From SIG459 sp045638085 (GTDB lineage Bacteria; Bacillota; Clostridia; Oscillospirales; Oscillospiraceae), in NCBI GenBank assembly GCA_045638085.1, contig JAZUAQ010000130.1, positions 1 through 11,807 on the forward strand: DNA of 11,807 nt, given 5' to 3'. How positions within the stretch are numbered: position 1 is the first letter of the stretch; each line of letters starts with the position of its first letter. The notes beneath the pieces were generated by a model, which made no database searches, was not told the DNA's origin, and saw only the letters and a program-made list of their open reading frames with translations. Below, piece after piece: positions 1-5,778 of the stretch. Position numbers and translations under genes: made by a program.

Positions 1-419
1 ACTTGCAAGAAAACGCTTTTCACTTCGCTCATTTCTGCCTTCTCCTTTTTTTGAGCATATTTGATTCCATAAGCCTTGAACAGATAAATTGGTGTAGGAC
101 ATACGGAATATTCATAAGGATTACACCCAAACTCTTTGTAAAATGCTCGCTGATATCCGTCCACACTCTCGTATCCGGCGTCAAACGCAACATCAATTAT
201 CTTTACTTTTTCATCTCGTAATCGGAGTGCAGATTTAGACAATCTCAGCCGCCTGATATAAACCGCGGGTGTCATATGGAGCAAATTCATAAAAAGTCTG
301 TATGAGTACCAGGTCGAATACTGTGATGCATTCGCAAGGTCAGCCATTGTAATATTTGAATCAATGTGCATTGCGATGTAGTCCTGCATTCTTTGGACCG
401 CTTCTATATGCCCATCCAT
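1..419 (-). CDS. AraC-family transcriptional regulator, N-terminal HTH half (partial, runs off left edge)
   Basis: DNA-binding regulator; 139 codons are visible and the reading frame is still open at the window edge. The N-terminus is directly an AraC double helix-turn-helix: first HTH about residues 23-55 (ITMADLANAS...), second about 73-104 (KIIDVAFDAGYES...), with the usual spacing and the family-typical AFYKEFGCNPYEY end. After a linker (about 105-130) a new segment begins (SEVKSVFLQ), which resembles the start of a GyrI-like effector-binding domain. HTH-first plus a C-terminal ligand domain is the Rob-like arrangement, as opposed to the cupin-first arrangement of the AraC gene at 4812. 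The ATG at 417-419 is supported by GGAGGTG at 427-433, 7 nt upstream. The gene is only about 41% G+C, much lower than its neighbours, which suggests a different origin. The target and ligand are not visible. Confidence 0.88.
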   Translation of the reverse strand, partial: MDGHIEAVQRMQDYIAMHIDSNITMADLANASQYSTWYSYRLFMNLLHMTPAVYIRRLRLSKSALRLRDEKVKIIDVAFDAGYESVDGYQRAFYKEFGCNPYEYSVCPTPIYLFKAYGIKYAQKKEKAEMSEVKSVFLQ

Positions 420-443
420 TTCTGTTCACCTCCTTATGTTCAT

Positions 444-449
444 ATTATA
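444..449 (-). promoter_or_regulatory. Candidate -10 box of the AraC-family gene's promoter
   Basis: On the minus strand a perfect TATAAT lies about 25 nt upstream of the AraC start codon, just before the GGAGGTG ribosome binding site at 427-433. No good -35 hexamer is present at 16-18 nt spacing (GAGAAA at best), as in activator-dependent promoters. A small inverted repeat, GAAAG-GT-CTTTC (459-470), overlaps the -35 position and could be an operator. This is inference from motif position only. Confidence 0.35.
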
Positions 450-494
450 GGGGAACTCGAAAGGTCTTTCTCGCCTTAATTTGCTGAAATAGTG

Positions 495-530
495 CAGCCG
501 CCCACATATGAGAGCGGCTGTTGTTTTAGC
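495..530 (+). terminator. Terminator-like hairpin, plus-strand polarity
   Basis: A 7-bp stem, CAGCCGC (495-501) with GCGGCTG (514-520), encloses a 12-nt loop and is followed on the plus strand by a short T-rich run (521-527, TTGTTTT). Read on the minus strand there is no T tract, so it would not be a classical terminator for the minus-strand GH3 gene upstream. It is the first of two adjacent hairpins. No plus-strand gene is visible that it could terminate. Confidence 0.4.
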
Positions 531-570
531 ATGCTCCGCGCATTGGGCGCGGAGCATTTTATTATTTTTT
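531..570 (+). terminator. Perfect 10-bp hairpin with T-rich tail on the plus side, abutting the 3' end of the GH3 gene
   Basis: ATGCTCCGCG (531-540) pairs perfectly with CGCGGAGCAT (548-557) around a 7-nt loop. The plus-strand side is followed by TTTATTATTTTTT (558-570), the form of an intrinsic terminator reading rightward. The hairpin begins 5 nt beyond the stop codon of the minus-strand GH3 gene, so by location it should serve that gene, yet on the minus strand the T-rich segment becomes an A-rich one before the stem and only GCTAAAAC follows it. It may still pause or stabilise the minus-strand transcript; its orientation is odd. Confidence 0.6.
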
Positions 571-3015
571 CATGACGCAGCTTTCCAGCGCGGCGCGGAT
601 AAGTCTGCGGGCGCAGGAATGGGTGTCATATTGGCTTATTTCGCCACGTTTCATGGCTTTGAGGACTTTGCGGAAGGCGATGGGAGTGCCGGGCATAACA
701 ATGTCATTTCCTGCGGCGCAGGCTTTTGCATCGGAGGATTCGTGGTGTCCCGTTCCGAACCAGTCGGTCATAACAATGCCTTCAAAGCCCCATTCGTTGC
801 GAAGAACTTTGGTGAGGAGATCATGGTTATTTGCGGCGTAAACGCCGTTGATTTTGTTATAGCTGCTCATCAGAGCCTTTGCCCCGCCCTCCTGGATGGC
901 TATACGGAAGCCCTTGAGATAAATCTCGCGCAAAGCTCTCTCGTCCAGATTGCTGGAGGAGCGGTTTCTGGAATTTTCAAGATTGTTGCAGGCGAAGTGT
1001 TTGATAGTCGCATAGCAGCCTTTGCAGCTTTGTGAACCCTTGACGAGAGATGCAGCAGTTTTGCCGCTGAGAAGAGGGTCTTCGGAGCAATATTCAAAGT
1101 TTCTTCCGCAGAGAACATTGCGGTGGATGTTCATGGCAGGGGCGAGCCAGAATACGATGCCGTATTCGAGCATCTCGGTTCCCGTGGCTTTACCAAGCTC
1201 CTCGATAAGAGGACGATTCCATGTTTGGGCAACCAAAGTCTGGCAGGGCCAGGCGGTGCAGAAATGGTAATAGTCCTCGCCCTTGCCTTTGGGAGCAGGA
1301 TTCATAATACGGGTGAGAAGGCTGCGCTTGCCCAATGTTACGGATTCGGGCAGCGCCTGAGGAGAGAAGAAGTTCTGACGGGGAGGAGGAGAGCAAAGCT
1401 GAAGATTGATGCCCTGAGGCCCGTCGGACATGGGCATGTTGTCAATGCCCTTTTTGAGAAGCAGGGAGGTGGAAGAGCCTGCTGCCCCGAAGGCGGTGTT
1501 GTGGCAGGGCCCCACATAGCCGCTGCCTACAAGCAACCTTGCAATGTCCTTGTCGGTGAGGGTAGCCATTATTGCGTCAATTTCAGGGCTTTCCACCAAG
1601 GCAGGCGGGGCGTAACTGTGCTCAGCGGTGCTTATGGCAGAGGCACAGACGCAAAGCCTTGCTGTTTCCGGTATGATGCGCTCACGATGGGGAGGGACTA
1701 TAAAATCAAGCTTATCCTTCATTGGGCAGACGGCGCTGCATTTTTCGGTGACGGCAGTTTCGTCAAGGTTGATGACGGCTGCGGGGAGAAGCTTGTCGGA
1801 AGCGGTGCCGATATAGACTATGTAGTCACCCTTTTCCAGGATGAAAGAGGCGCTTTCTGTGTCATAGGATGCGCACTCGCGCAGATCGAAGCTCAGGCAA
1901 AGCTGCTCACTGCGTCCCGGCTCGATGAGGGCGGTTTTTGTGTAAGTGACAAGGCTCTTGGGCTCCTTGAAAAGTTTGCCCTCGGGAGCGGAAACATATA
2001 GCTGAATAACTTCCTTTGCGCCCATGCTGCCCACATTCTGAATGTTGGCATAAATATTGACGCGGCTTCCATCAGCGGTGGCTGCACCGGGGGTGAGGGA
2101 GAAGCTGCTATAGCTGAGACCATGACCGAAGGCATAGCGGGGGGTGATGCCCATTGCGTCAAACCAACGGTAGCCGACATAAATTCCCTCGAGATAATCT
2201 TCTTCCAGCTGTCTGCCGCCAATGGTGGAGAAAGTATCGTGGCAGGGGTAATCTTCGTAATTATGAGCCCATGTGTCTGCAAGCTTGCCGCAGGGGCTGA
2301 CTGCGCCGCTGAGCACATCGAAAAGGCCGTTGCCTGCTTCCATGCCGCCCTGCATCATATACAAGATGGCATTGATGCCGCATTCGTCGGCAAAGCCCAG
2401 GTCCATTACGGAGCCTATGTTCAAAACAAGGACAACCTTTGGATAGCTTGCGCAAAGGGAGCAGAGAAATTCCTTTTCGCTGTCGGTGATGTAATAGTCA
2501 CCCTGCACCGTGCGTCGGTCGCCACCCTCGCCTGCATGGCGGGTGAGGATATAAACCGCGGTGTCGCAGCCGCTTGCGATTGCTTCTTCGGGGGTGACAG
2601 GTCTTCCGCCCGAGGGGATGAAGGGATGGCTTGCAACATATTCCATGCGTCCGAAAACTCCAAGGCGCTTTGTGGCCTTCAAAACGGAGCGGGTGTAGGC
2701 CTCTTTTTCCTGGGCGTAGAGCTTGTCAAATTCGTCAAGCCAGTCGGTGGAGACAATTTCCCAGCCTCCGTTTATAAAGCCCTGCTCGGGAGAAACTCTG
2801 TAGCGGGGATTGTTTTCTCCGCTGCCTGAGCCGCCGTAGGAGCCATGGCGCACGCCTGCGCCGTAGAGGGCAACCCTGCCGCCGCGAAGGGGGAGAGCGC
2901 CGGTGTTTTCAAGAAGCACCATTCCTTCGCCGCAGACCTTTCTTGCAAGGGCTGCATGGCGAAGCTCTCTTTCGCTGACGGAGATATCTTTTGTTGCGCG
3001 GATCAATCTTTCCAT
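562..3015 (-). CDS. Glycoside hydrolase family 3 glycosidase with permuted domain order (beta-glucosidase-like)
   Basis: 817-aa exo-acting glycosidase, likely releasing terminal beta-linked sugars from oligosaccharides or glycosides; the exact sugar cannot be read from the sequence. The domain order is swapped relative to common GH3 enzymes. The alpha/beta sandwich comes first (about 25-300), carrying the AGEGGDRR motif whose E163 matches the usual acid/base position. A fibronectin-III-like domain follows (about 318-410, LYVSAPEGKLFKEP...). The TIM barrel comes last (about 475-810), with SDGPQGIN (530-537), APAMNIHRN (625-633), GRNFEYCSEDP (637-647), IKHF (671-674) and the nucleophile Asp751 in IVMTDW. 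This inverted order is known from Butyrivibrio and Ruminococcus beta-glucosidases. No signal peptide is seen, so it should be cytoplasmic. The ATG has AAGGGG 8 nt upstream (3024-3029), overlapping the stop codon of the upstream DUF1847 gene, which indicates one operon. An insert-like loop (about 539-587) precedes the AFPxGT-like strand. Confidence 0.93.
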   Translation of the reverse strand: MERLIRATKDISVSERELRHAALARKVCGEGMVLLENTGALPLRGGRVALYGAGVRHGSYGGSGSGENNPRYRVSPEQGFINGGWEIVSTDWLDEFDKLYAQEKEAYTRSVLKATKRLGVFGRMEYVASHPFIPSGGRPVTPEEAIASGCDTAVYILTRHAGEGGDRRTVQGDYYITDSEKEFLCSLCASYPKVVLVLNIGSVMDLGFADECGINAILYMMQGGMEAGNGLFDVLSGAVSPCGKLADTWAHNYEDYPCHDTFSTIGGRQLEEDYLEGIYVGYRWFDAMGITPRYAFGHGLSYSSFSLTPGAATADGSRVNIYANIQNVGSMGAKEVIQLYVSAPEGKLFKEPKSLVTYTKTALIEPGRSEQLCLSFDLRECASYDTESASFILEKGDYIVYIGTASDKLLPAAVINLDETAVTEKCSAVCPMKDKLDFIVPPHRERIIPETARLCVCASAISTAEHSYAPPALVESPEIDAIMATLTDKDIARLLVGSGYVGPCHNTAFGAAGSSTSLLLKKGIDNMPMSDGPQGINLQLCSPPPRQNFFSPQALPESVTLGKRSLLTRIMNPAPKGKGEDYYHFCTAWPCQTLVAQTWNRPLIEELGKATGTEMLEYGIVFWLAPAMNIHRNVLCGRNFEYCSEDPLLSGKTAASLVKGSQSCKGCYATIKHFACNNLENSRNRSSSNLDERALREIYLKGFRIAIQEGGAKALMSSYNKINGVYAANNHDLLTKVLRNEWGFEGIVMTDWFGTGHHESSDAKACAAGNDIVMPGTPIAFRKVLKAMKRGEISQYDTHSCARRLIRAALESCVMKK

Positions 3016-3027
3016 ACTGTGTGCCCC

Positions 3028-3639
3028 TTAAAGTTTATTTTTGCAATATCCGTTTGCGGTATAGATAGCACCGCAGGGGTTATGAGCCATAACTCGGTCC
3101 TTTGCCACCAAAACTGTGGAAAGTGACTTGGCATGCTTCAGGAAAAGGGAATCATGTCCCACGCAGAGGCCGAGAACAATGTTGAACTCCGTTTCGGCGT
3201 CGTTGAGGAGCTCTGCCTGAGCTATGGGATTGCAAACGGGCTCATAGCCGCCGGGGTGAACCTTGTGGTCGGCGGGCATGCCGAAGTCCTCTTTATCAAT
3301 TCCGCCAACCTTGCATACGGCGCTGAAAACCTGGAAGCCCTTGCTGCGGAGCAAATTTTCAACAGTCTTAGCCTCGTTGCGGAAGCCTGCGCAGAATGCA
3401 AGGCCCAGCTTTTTATAGCCCATTCTTTGGCAAAGCTCGAGAGTTTCACGGAGTCTTGGCCACTGGCAATAGCCCTCTGCCTCAATTCTTGCGCAGGTGG
3501 TGAAAAACTCTCTGTAAGGCTCATACTCTTTCAGTATTTCACCAATTCGTTCTTTCTGCAAAACGGGACAGTTTTTTGGATAGTTGCCATTTTCGGGCTT
3601 CTCGCAGGTATGTACGGTGCAGCTTGAACAGGTATACAT
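3028..3639 (-). CDS. DUF1847 family cysteine-rich protein
   Basis: 203-aa small soluble protein of unknown function, recognised as DUF1847 by its opening MYTCSSCTVHTCE and by the conserved blocks GYKKLGLAFCAGF (74-86), GMPADHKVHPGGYEPVCNP (120-138) and LGLCVGHDSLFLKHAKS (157-172). Thirteen cysteines occur in 203 residues (4, 7, 12, 24, 49, 58, 70, 83, 109, 136, 159, 189, 199); the N-terminal C-x2-C-x4-C cluster plus C24 and several His residues suggest a metal or iron-sulfur site, although no ligand set is proven. There is no signal peptide or membrane segment. The ATG is preceded by GGAGG (3647-3651) at 7-nt spacing. It is the first gene of the operon; the GH3 gene starts 12 nt after its stop. 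Proteins of this family are mainly found in anaerobes. A link to the glycosidase is suggested only by the operon. Confidence 0.88.
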   Translation of the reverse strand: MYTCSSCTVHTCEKPENGNYPKNCPVLQKERIGEILKEYEPYREFFTTCARIEAEGYCQWPRLRETLELCQRMGYKKLGLAFCAGFRNEAKTVENLLRSKGFQVFSAVCKVGGIDKEDFGMPADHKVHPGGYEPVCNPIAQAELLNDAETEFNIVLGLCVGHDSLFLKHAKSLSTVLVAKDRVMAHNPCGAIYTANGYCKNKL

Positions 3640-3672
3640 GACTCGGCCTCCAATAAATCTTTTTATAAGAAA

Positions 3673-3701
3673 ATGTTAGCACAGCGGGATGCTCTTGTCA
3701 A
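3673..3701 (-). promoter_or_regulatory. Sigma-70-type promoter of the DUF1847-GH3 operon
   Basis: On the minus strand a perfect -35 TTGACA (3696-3701) is separated by exactly 17 nt from TAACAT (3673-3678). Transcription would start near 3666, giving a short leader before the GGAGG at 3647-3651. The -35 is overlapped by the small inverted repeat CTTGT-CAA-ACAAG (3694-3706), a plausible operator. This is motif evidence only, but the match and spacing are very good. Confidence 0.75.
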
Positions 3702-3706
3702 ACAAG
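3694..3706. promoter_or_regulatory. Inverted repeat CTTGT-CAA-ACAAG overlapping the -35 box (candidate operator)
   Basis: The 5-bp arms are perfect with a 3-nt centre, and the site covers the TTGACA -35 of the operon promoter. A dimeric repressor bound here would block RNA polymerase. The WYL or AraC regulators encoded divergently are candidates by position. A repeat this short could be chance. Confidence 0.3.
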
Positions 3707-3718
3707 CCCGAAGCACTT

Positions 3719-3747
3719 TTTGCATTAAAAAGTATAATATTTATGAT
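3719..3747 (+). promoter_or_regulatory. Candidate promoter of the WYL-AraC regulator operon
   Basis: TTTGCA (3719-3724) and TATGAT (3742-3747) are separated by 17 nt, on the plus strand. Alternatives are TTGCGA (3765-3770), 17 nt, TATTAT (3788-3793), which would start transcription almost at the ribosome binding site, and an isolated TATAAT at 3733-3738 without a -35. The choice among them cannot be made from sequence. Confidence 0.35.
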
Positions 3748-3763
3748 ATAAAAGGCGTTTTAT
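3748..3763. promoter_or_regulatory. Inverted repeat ATAAAA-GGCG-TTTTAT in the divergent regulatory region (candidate operator)
   Basis: Perfect 6-bp arms surround a 4-nt GC centre, midway between the promoter of the minus-strand operon and the start of the WYL gene. It lies just downstream of a possible plus-strand promoter, TTTGCA (3719-3724), 17 nt, TATGAT (3742-3747). The region is AT-rich, so the palindrome could be coincidental, but the position suits a regulator of either direction. Confidence 0.3.
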
Positions 3764-3813
3764 CTTGCGAAATGGCGGGAATAGGTATATTATAATTGCG
3801 GAGGCGATGAGTA

Positions 3814-4815
3814 ATGGCAAAGTCAGCCAATCAGAAGCTTAAGATAGTTTATCTTATGGATTTTCTCCGCAGCAACAGTGATGAAAATCATCCCGTCAGT
3901 ATTGCGGATATAATCAGACATCTGGAAAGCTACGGCATCTCCGCGGAGAGAAAGAGCCTTTATGATGATATCGAGGCGCTGCGTACCTACGGAATGGATA
4001 TCATACAGCAAAAAGGACCGGGCGGCGGCTATTATCTTGCCTCCCGTGAGTTTGAACTGCCCGAACTGAAGCTGCTTGTAGACAGCGTTCAGGCCTCCAG
4101 ATTCATTACCGGCAAGAAATCCATGGCCCTCATCAAAAAGGTCGAGGCTCTCGCCAGCGTTTATGAGGCGGGCGCTCTCCACCGTCAGGTTTATGTTTCC
4201 AACCGCATCAAAACCATGAATGAGAGCATCTACTATAACGTTGACAAAATACACAGCGCAATCGCTTCCGACAGGCAGATAAACTTCAAATATTTTGAGT
4301 ATTCCGTCACAAAGGAGCGCTCCTTCCGCAAGGGCGGTCAGGAATATGCCGTGAGCCCATATGCTCTTAACTGGAACAACGAGAATTATTATCTTATCGC
4401 CTTTGACAGCCGGTCGGGACAGGTGCGCCATTACCGCGTTGACAAGATGGCCTCAATACACGTCAGCGAAAAAGTCCGCGAGGGCAGGGAAGTGCTTGGC
4501 GGAATTAATATGGCGGAATATACAGAAAAGGTTTTCGGCATGTTTGCAGGCAAAGTGGAAAAGGTTCGTCTCAGCTGCGAAAATCATCTTGCAGGTGCGG
4601 TGATAGACCGCTTCGGTAAGGATATTATTATAGTTTCCACCGATAATGAACGATTCACCGTTACCGTGGATGTTGTGCCCTCTCCACAGTTTTTGGCGTG
4701 GGTATTCGGCTTTGAGGGCGGAATGAAGATTCTCTCTCCCGAATCTGTTGTGGAGAAAATGAGCGGGCTTTTGAAAGAGTCTCTGGCTATGTATGAGAGC
4801 GAGGGCGCAAAGTGA
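3814..4815 (+). CDS. WYL-domain transcriptional regulator (HTH + WYL + WCX)
   Basis: 333-aa DNA-binding regulator. The N-terminal winged HTH spans about residues 5-75 (PVSIADIIRHLESYGISAERKS, then the wing GPGGGYYL at 68-75). The WYL ligand-sensing domain is about 140-215, seen from SPYALNWNNENYYLIAFD (181-198) and RHYRVDKM (205-212); the name-giving WYL triad is YYL here (192-194). A WCX-like C-terminal domain follows (about 247-325, VRLSCENHLAGAVIDRFG and FLAWVFGFEGGMKILSP). WYL proteins sense nucleic acids or other ligands and often control defence, metabolism or stress genes. The ATG is preceded by GGAGG (3800-3804), 9 nt away. It is divergent from the DUF1847-GH3 operon and co-transcribed with the AraC gene that starts inside its stop codon (GTGA overlap). 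Regulation of the neighbouring glycosidase is likely by context but unproven. Confidence 0.93.
   Translation: MAKSANQKLKIVYLMDFLRSNSDENHPVSIADIIRHLESYGISAERKSLYDDIEALRTYGMDIIQQKGPGGGYYLASREFELPELKLLVDSVQASRFITGKKSMALIKKVEALASVYEAGALHRQVYVSNRIKTMNESIYYNVDKIHSAIASDRQINFKYFEYSVTKERSFRKGGQEYAVSPYALNWNNENYYLIAFDSRSGQVRHYRVDKMASIHVSEKVREGREVLGGINMAEYTEKVFGMFAGKVEKVRLSCENHLAGAVIDRFGKDIIIVSTDNERFTVTVDVVPSPQFLAWVFGFEGGMKILSPESVVEKMSGLLKESLAMYESEGAK
4801..4805 (+). promoter_or_regulatory. Ribosome binding site for the GTG-started AraC gene
   Basis: GAGGG lies inside the last codons of the WYL gene, 6 nt before the GTG at 4812. It supports the non-ATG start and translational coupling through the GTGA overlap. 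Confidence 0.6.
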
Positions 4816-5684
4816 ACGAAAACGCAAGAGTTGCCAATAAAGGCTATCTGTTTGAAAATTTCAGACTGTTCCATCTTTGCGACCGCCGCGGTCAGCAAGT
4901 GGAAACCCATTATCACGAATTTGACAAGGCGCTTGTGTTTTATTCCGGCAGCGTTGATTATATCATAGAAGGCATCACCTATAGTCTTGAGCCGGGAGAT
5001 GTGCTCTTTGTGCCCCATAATGCCATACATAAACCCCTTATAAGCGGCGAGAGCGACTATGAGCGTGCGGTTTTCTGGATTCGTCCCGGTTATCTTGAGG
5101 AGCAGAGCAGGGAAGGCGCAAAACTGGACAGCTGTTTTGCCGTAAGCGCGGAAAAAAGAGCCTGCCTTTATCATCCAAACAGCGAATCCGCAACGAAAAT
5201 TAAAAAGCTGATTGCGGGTCTGGAAAAGGCGCTCGGCGAGGAGCGCTTCGGAAATGCAATCCTTGCGGACACGATTTTCCTGCAGATAATGATAGAATTC
5301 AACCGCTGTGTTCTGGAAGACAGCAGCGGCGAGGCGGGAGATATAGATCCCAAAATTGACGAGGCTCTCAGTTATATAAACCGCCATCTTTCCGATGAAC
5401 TGAGCGTGGATTTCCTCGCTGGAAAATGTTACCTTAGCCGCTATTATTTCATGCGCAGATTCAAGGAATCCACAGGTTACACCGTCCATAACTACATCTG
5501 CCAAAAGCGCCTGACCGCCGCGGCGGGGCTTCTGGACAGCGGTATGGGCGTTACGGAAGCGGCTATGAAGGTGGGTTTTTCCGAGTATTCCTCCTTCCTT
5601 CGCTCCTTCAAAAAGCTCTATGGTCTGACACCCAGCGAATACCTTCTCAGACGGGAGGCGCTGGACAGCTTTTACGGTGAATAA
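4812..5684 (+). CDS. AraC-family transcriptional regulator with N-terminal cupin
   Basis: 290-aa regulator of the arabinose/rhamnose-operon type. The N-terminal cupin (about 15-90) shows HYHEFDKAL (33-41) and PGDVLFVPHNAIHKP (61-75), with His33, His35, His69 and His73 as possible pocket residues. The C-terminal double HTH (about 185-285) is clear: LSVDFLAGKCYLSRYYFMR (197-215) and VTEAAMKVGFSEYSSFLRSF (247-266), ending in the family signature KLYGLTPSEY. Such proteins usually bind a sugar or related small molecule and control sugar-use genes. The GTG start overlaps the WYL stop codon by four bases and has GAGGG 6 nt upstream, so the two regulators form one coupled operon. The divergent GH3 operon is the most obvious target (inference). 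No clear terminator follows; only AT-rich palindromes at 5683-5705. Confidence 0.93.
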   Translation: MNENARVANKGYLFENFRLFHLCDRRGQQVETHYHEFDKALVFYSGSVDYIIEGITYSLEPGDVLFVPHNAIHKPLISGESDYERAVFWIRPGYLEEQSREGAKLDSCFAVSAEKRACLYHPNSESATKIKKLIAGLEKALGEERFGNAILADTIFLQIMIEFNRCVLEDSSGEAGDIDPKIDEALSYINRHLSDELSVDFLAGKCYLSRYYFMRRFKESTGYTVHNYICQKRLTAAAGLLDSGMGVTEAAMKVGFSEYSSFLRSFKKLYGLTPSEYLLRREALDSFYGE

Positions 5685-5691
5685 ATTCGAA

Positions 5692-5705
5692 TTTTTTGCA
5701 AAAAA
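5692..5705. repeat. Perfect AT palindrome TTTTTTGCAAAAAA upstream of the CofE-like promoter
   Basis: Six T, GC, six A, ending 3 nt before the -35 box at 5709. The position matches an A/T-tract UP element that could boost transcription. A second palindrome, AAATTCGAATTT (5683-5694), overlaps the stop codon of the AraC gene. Either might also act as a weak terminator for the regulator operon, but neither has a GC-rich stem. Confidence 0.4.
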
Positions 5706-5708
5706 CAA

Positions 5709-5737
5709 TTTACAATAACTTAAAAAGAGATTATAAT
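5709..5737 (+). promoter_or_regulatory. Near-consensus promoter of the CofE-like gene
   Basis: TTTACA (5709-5714) and a perfect TATAAT (5732-5737) are separated by exactly 17 nt. Transcription would start near 5744, giving a leader of about 35 nt before the ATG at 5779, with the TGAGG Shine-Dalgarno at 5766-5770. AT tracts immediately upstream (5692-5705) may strengthen it. Confidence 0.75.
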
Positions 5738-5778
5738 ACATTGTCGTAAAAAACTTGATAGCAAATGAGGTATCATAA

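Larger units (their letters stand above)
3640..3813. other. Divergent regulatory region between the DUF1847-GH3 operon and the WYL-AraC operon
   Basis: 174 bp without a gene. It holds the minus-strand promoter (3673-3701), a candidate plus-strand promoter (3719-3747), two small inverted repeats (3694-3706 and 3748-3763) and both Shine-Dalgarno sites. Much of it is AT-rich. It is the natural place for control of both operons. Confidence 0.7.

Noticed and set aside
508..1035. 175-aa plus-strand frame at the right of the hairpins, as the gene the hairpins would have served
   Set aside because: It starts inside the first hairpin and is antisense to the conserved TIM barrel; no coding support.
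1123..2829. Long plus-strand open frames (292 aa at 1123-2001, 235 aa at 2122-2829) opposite the GH3 gene
   Set aside because: They lie antisense to a well-recognised GH3 enzyme, have no family motifs, and no good Shine-Dalgarno; they reflect codon bias of the real gene.
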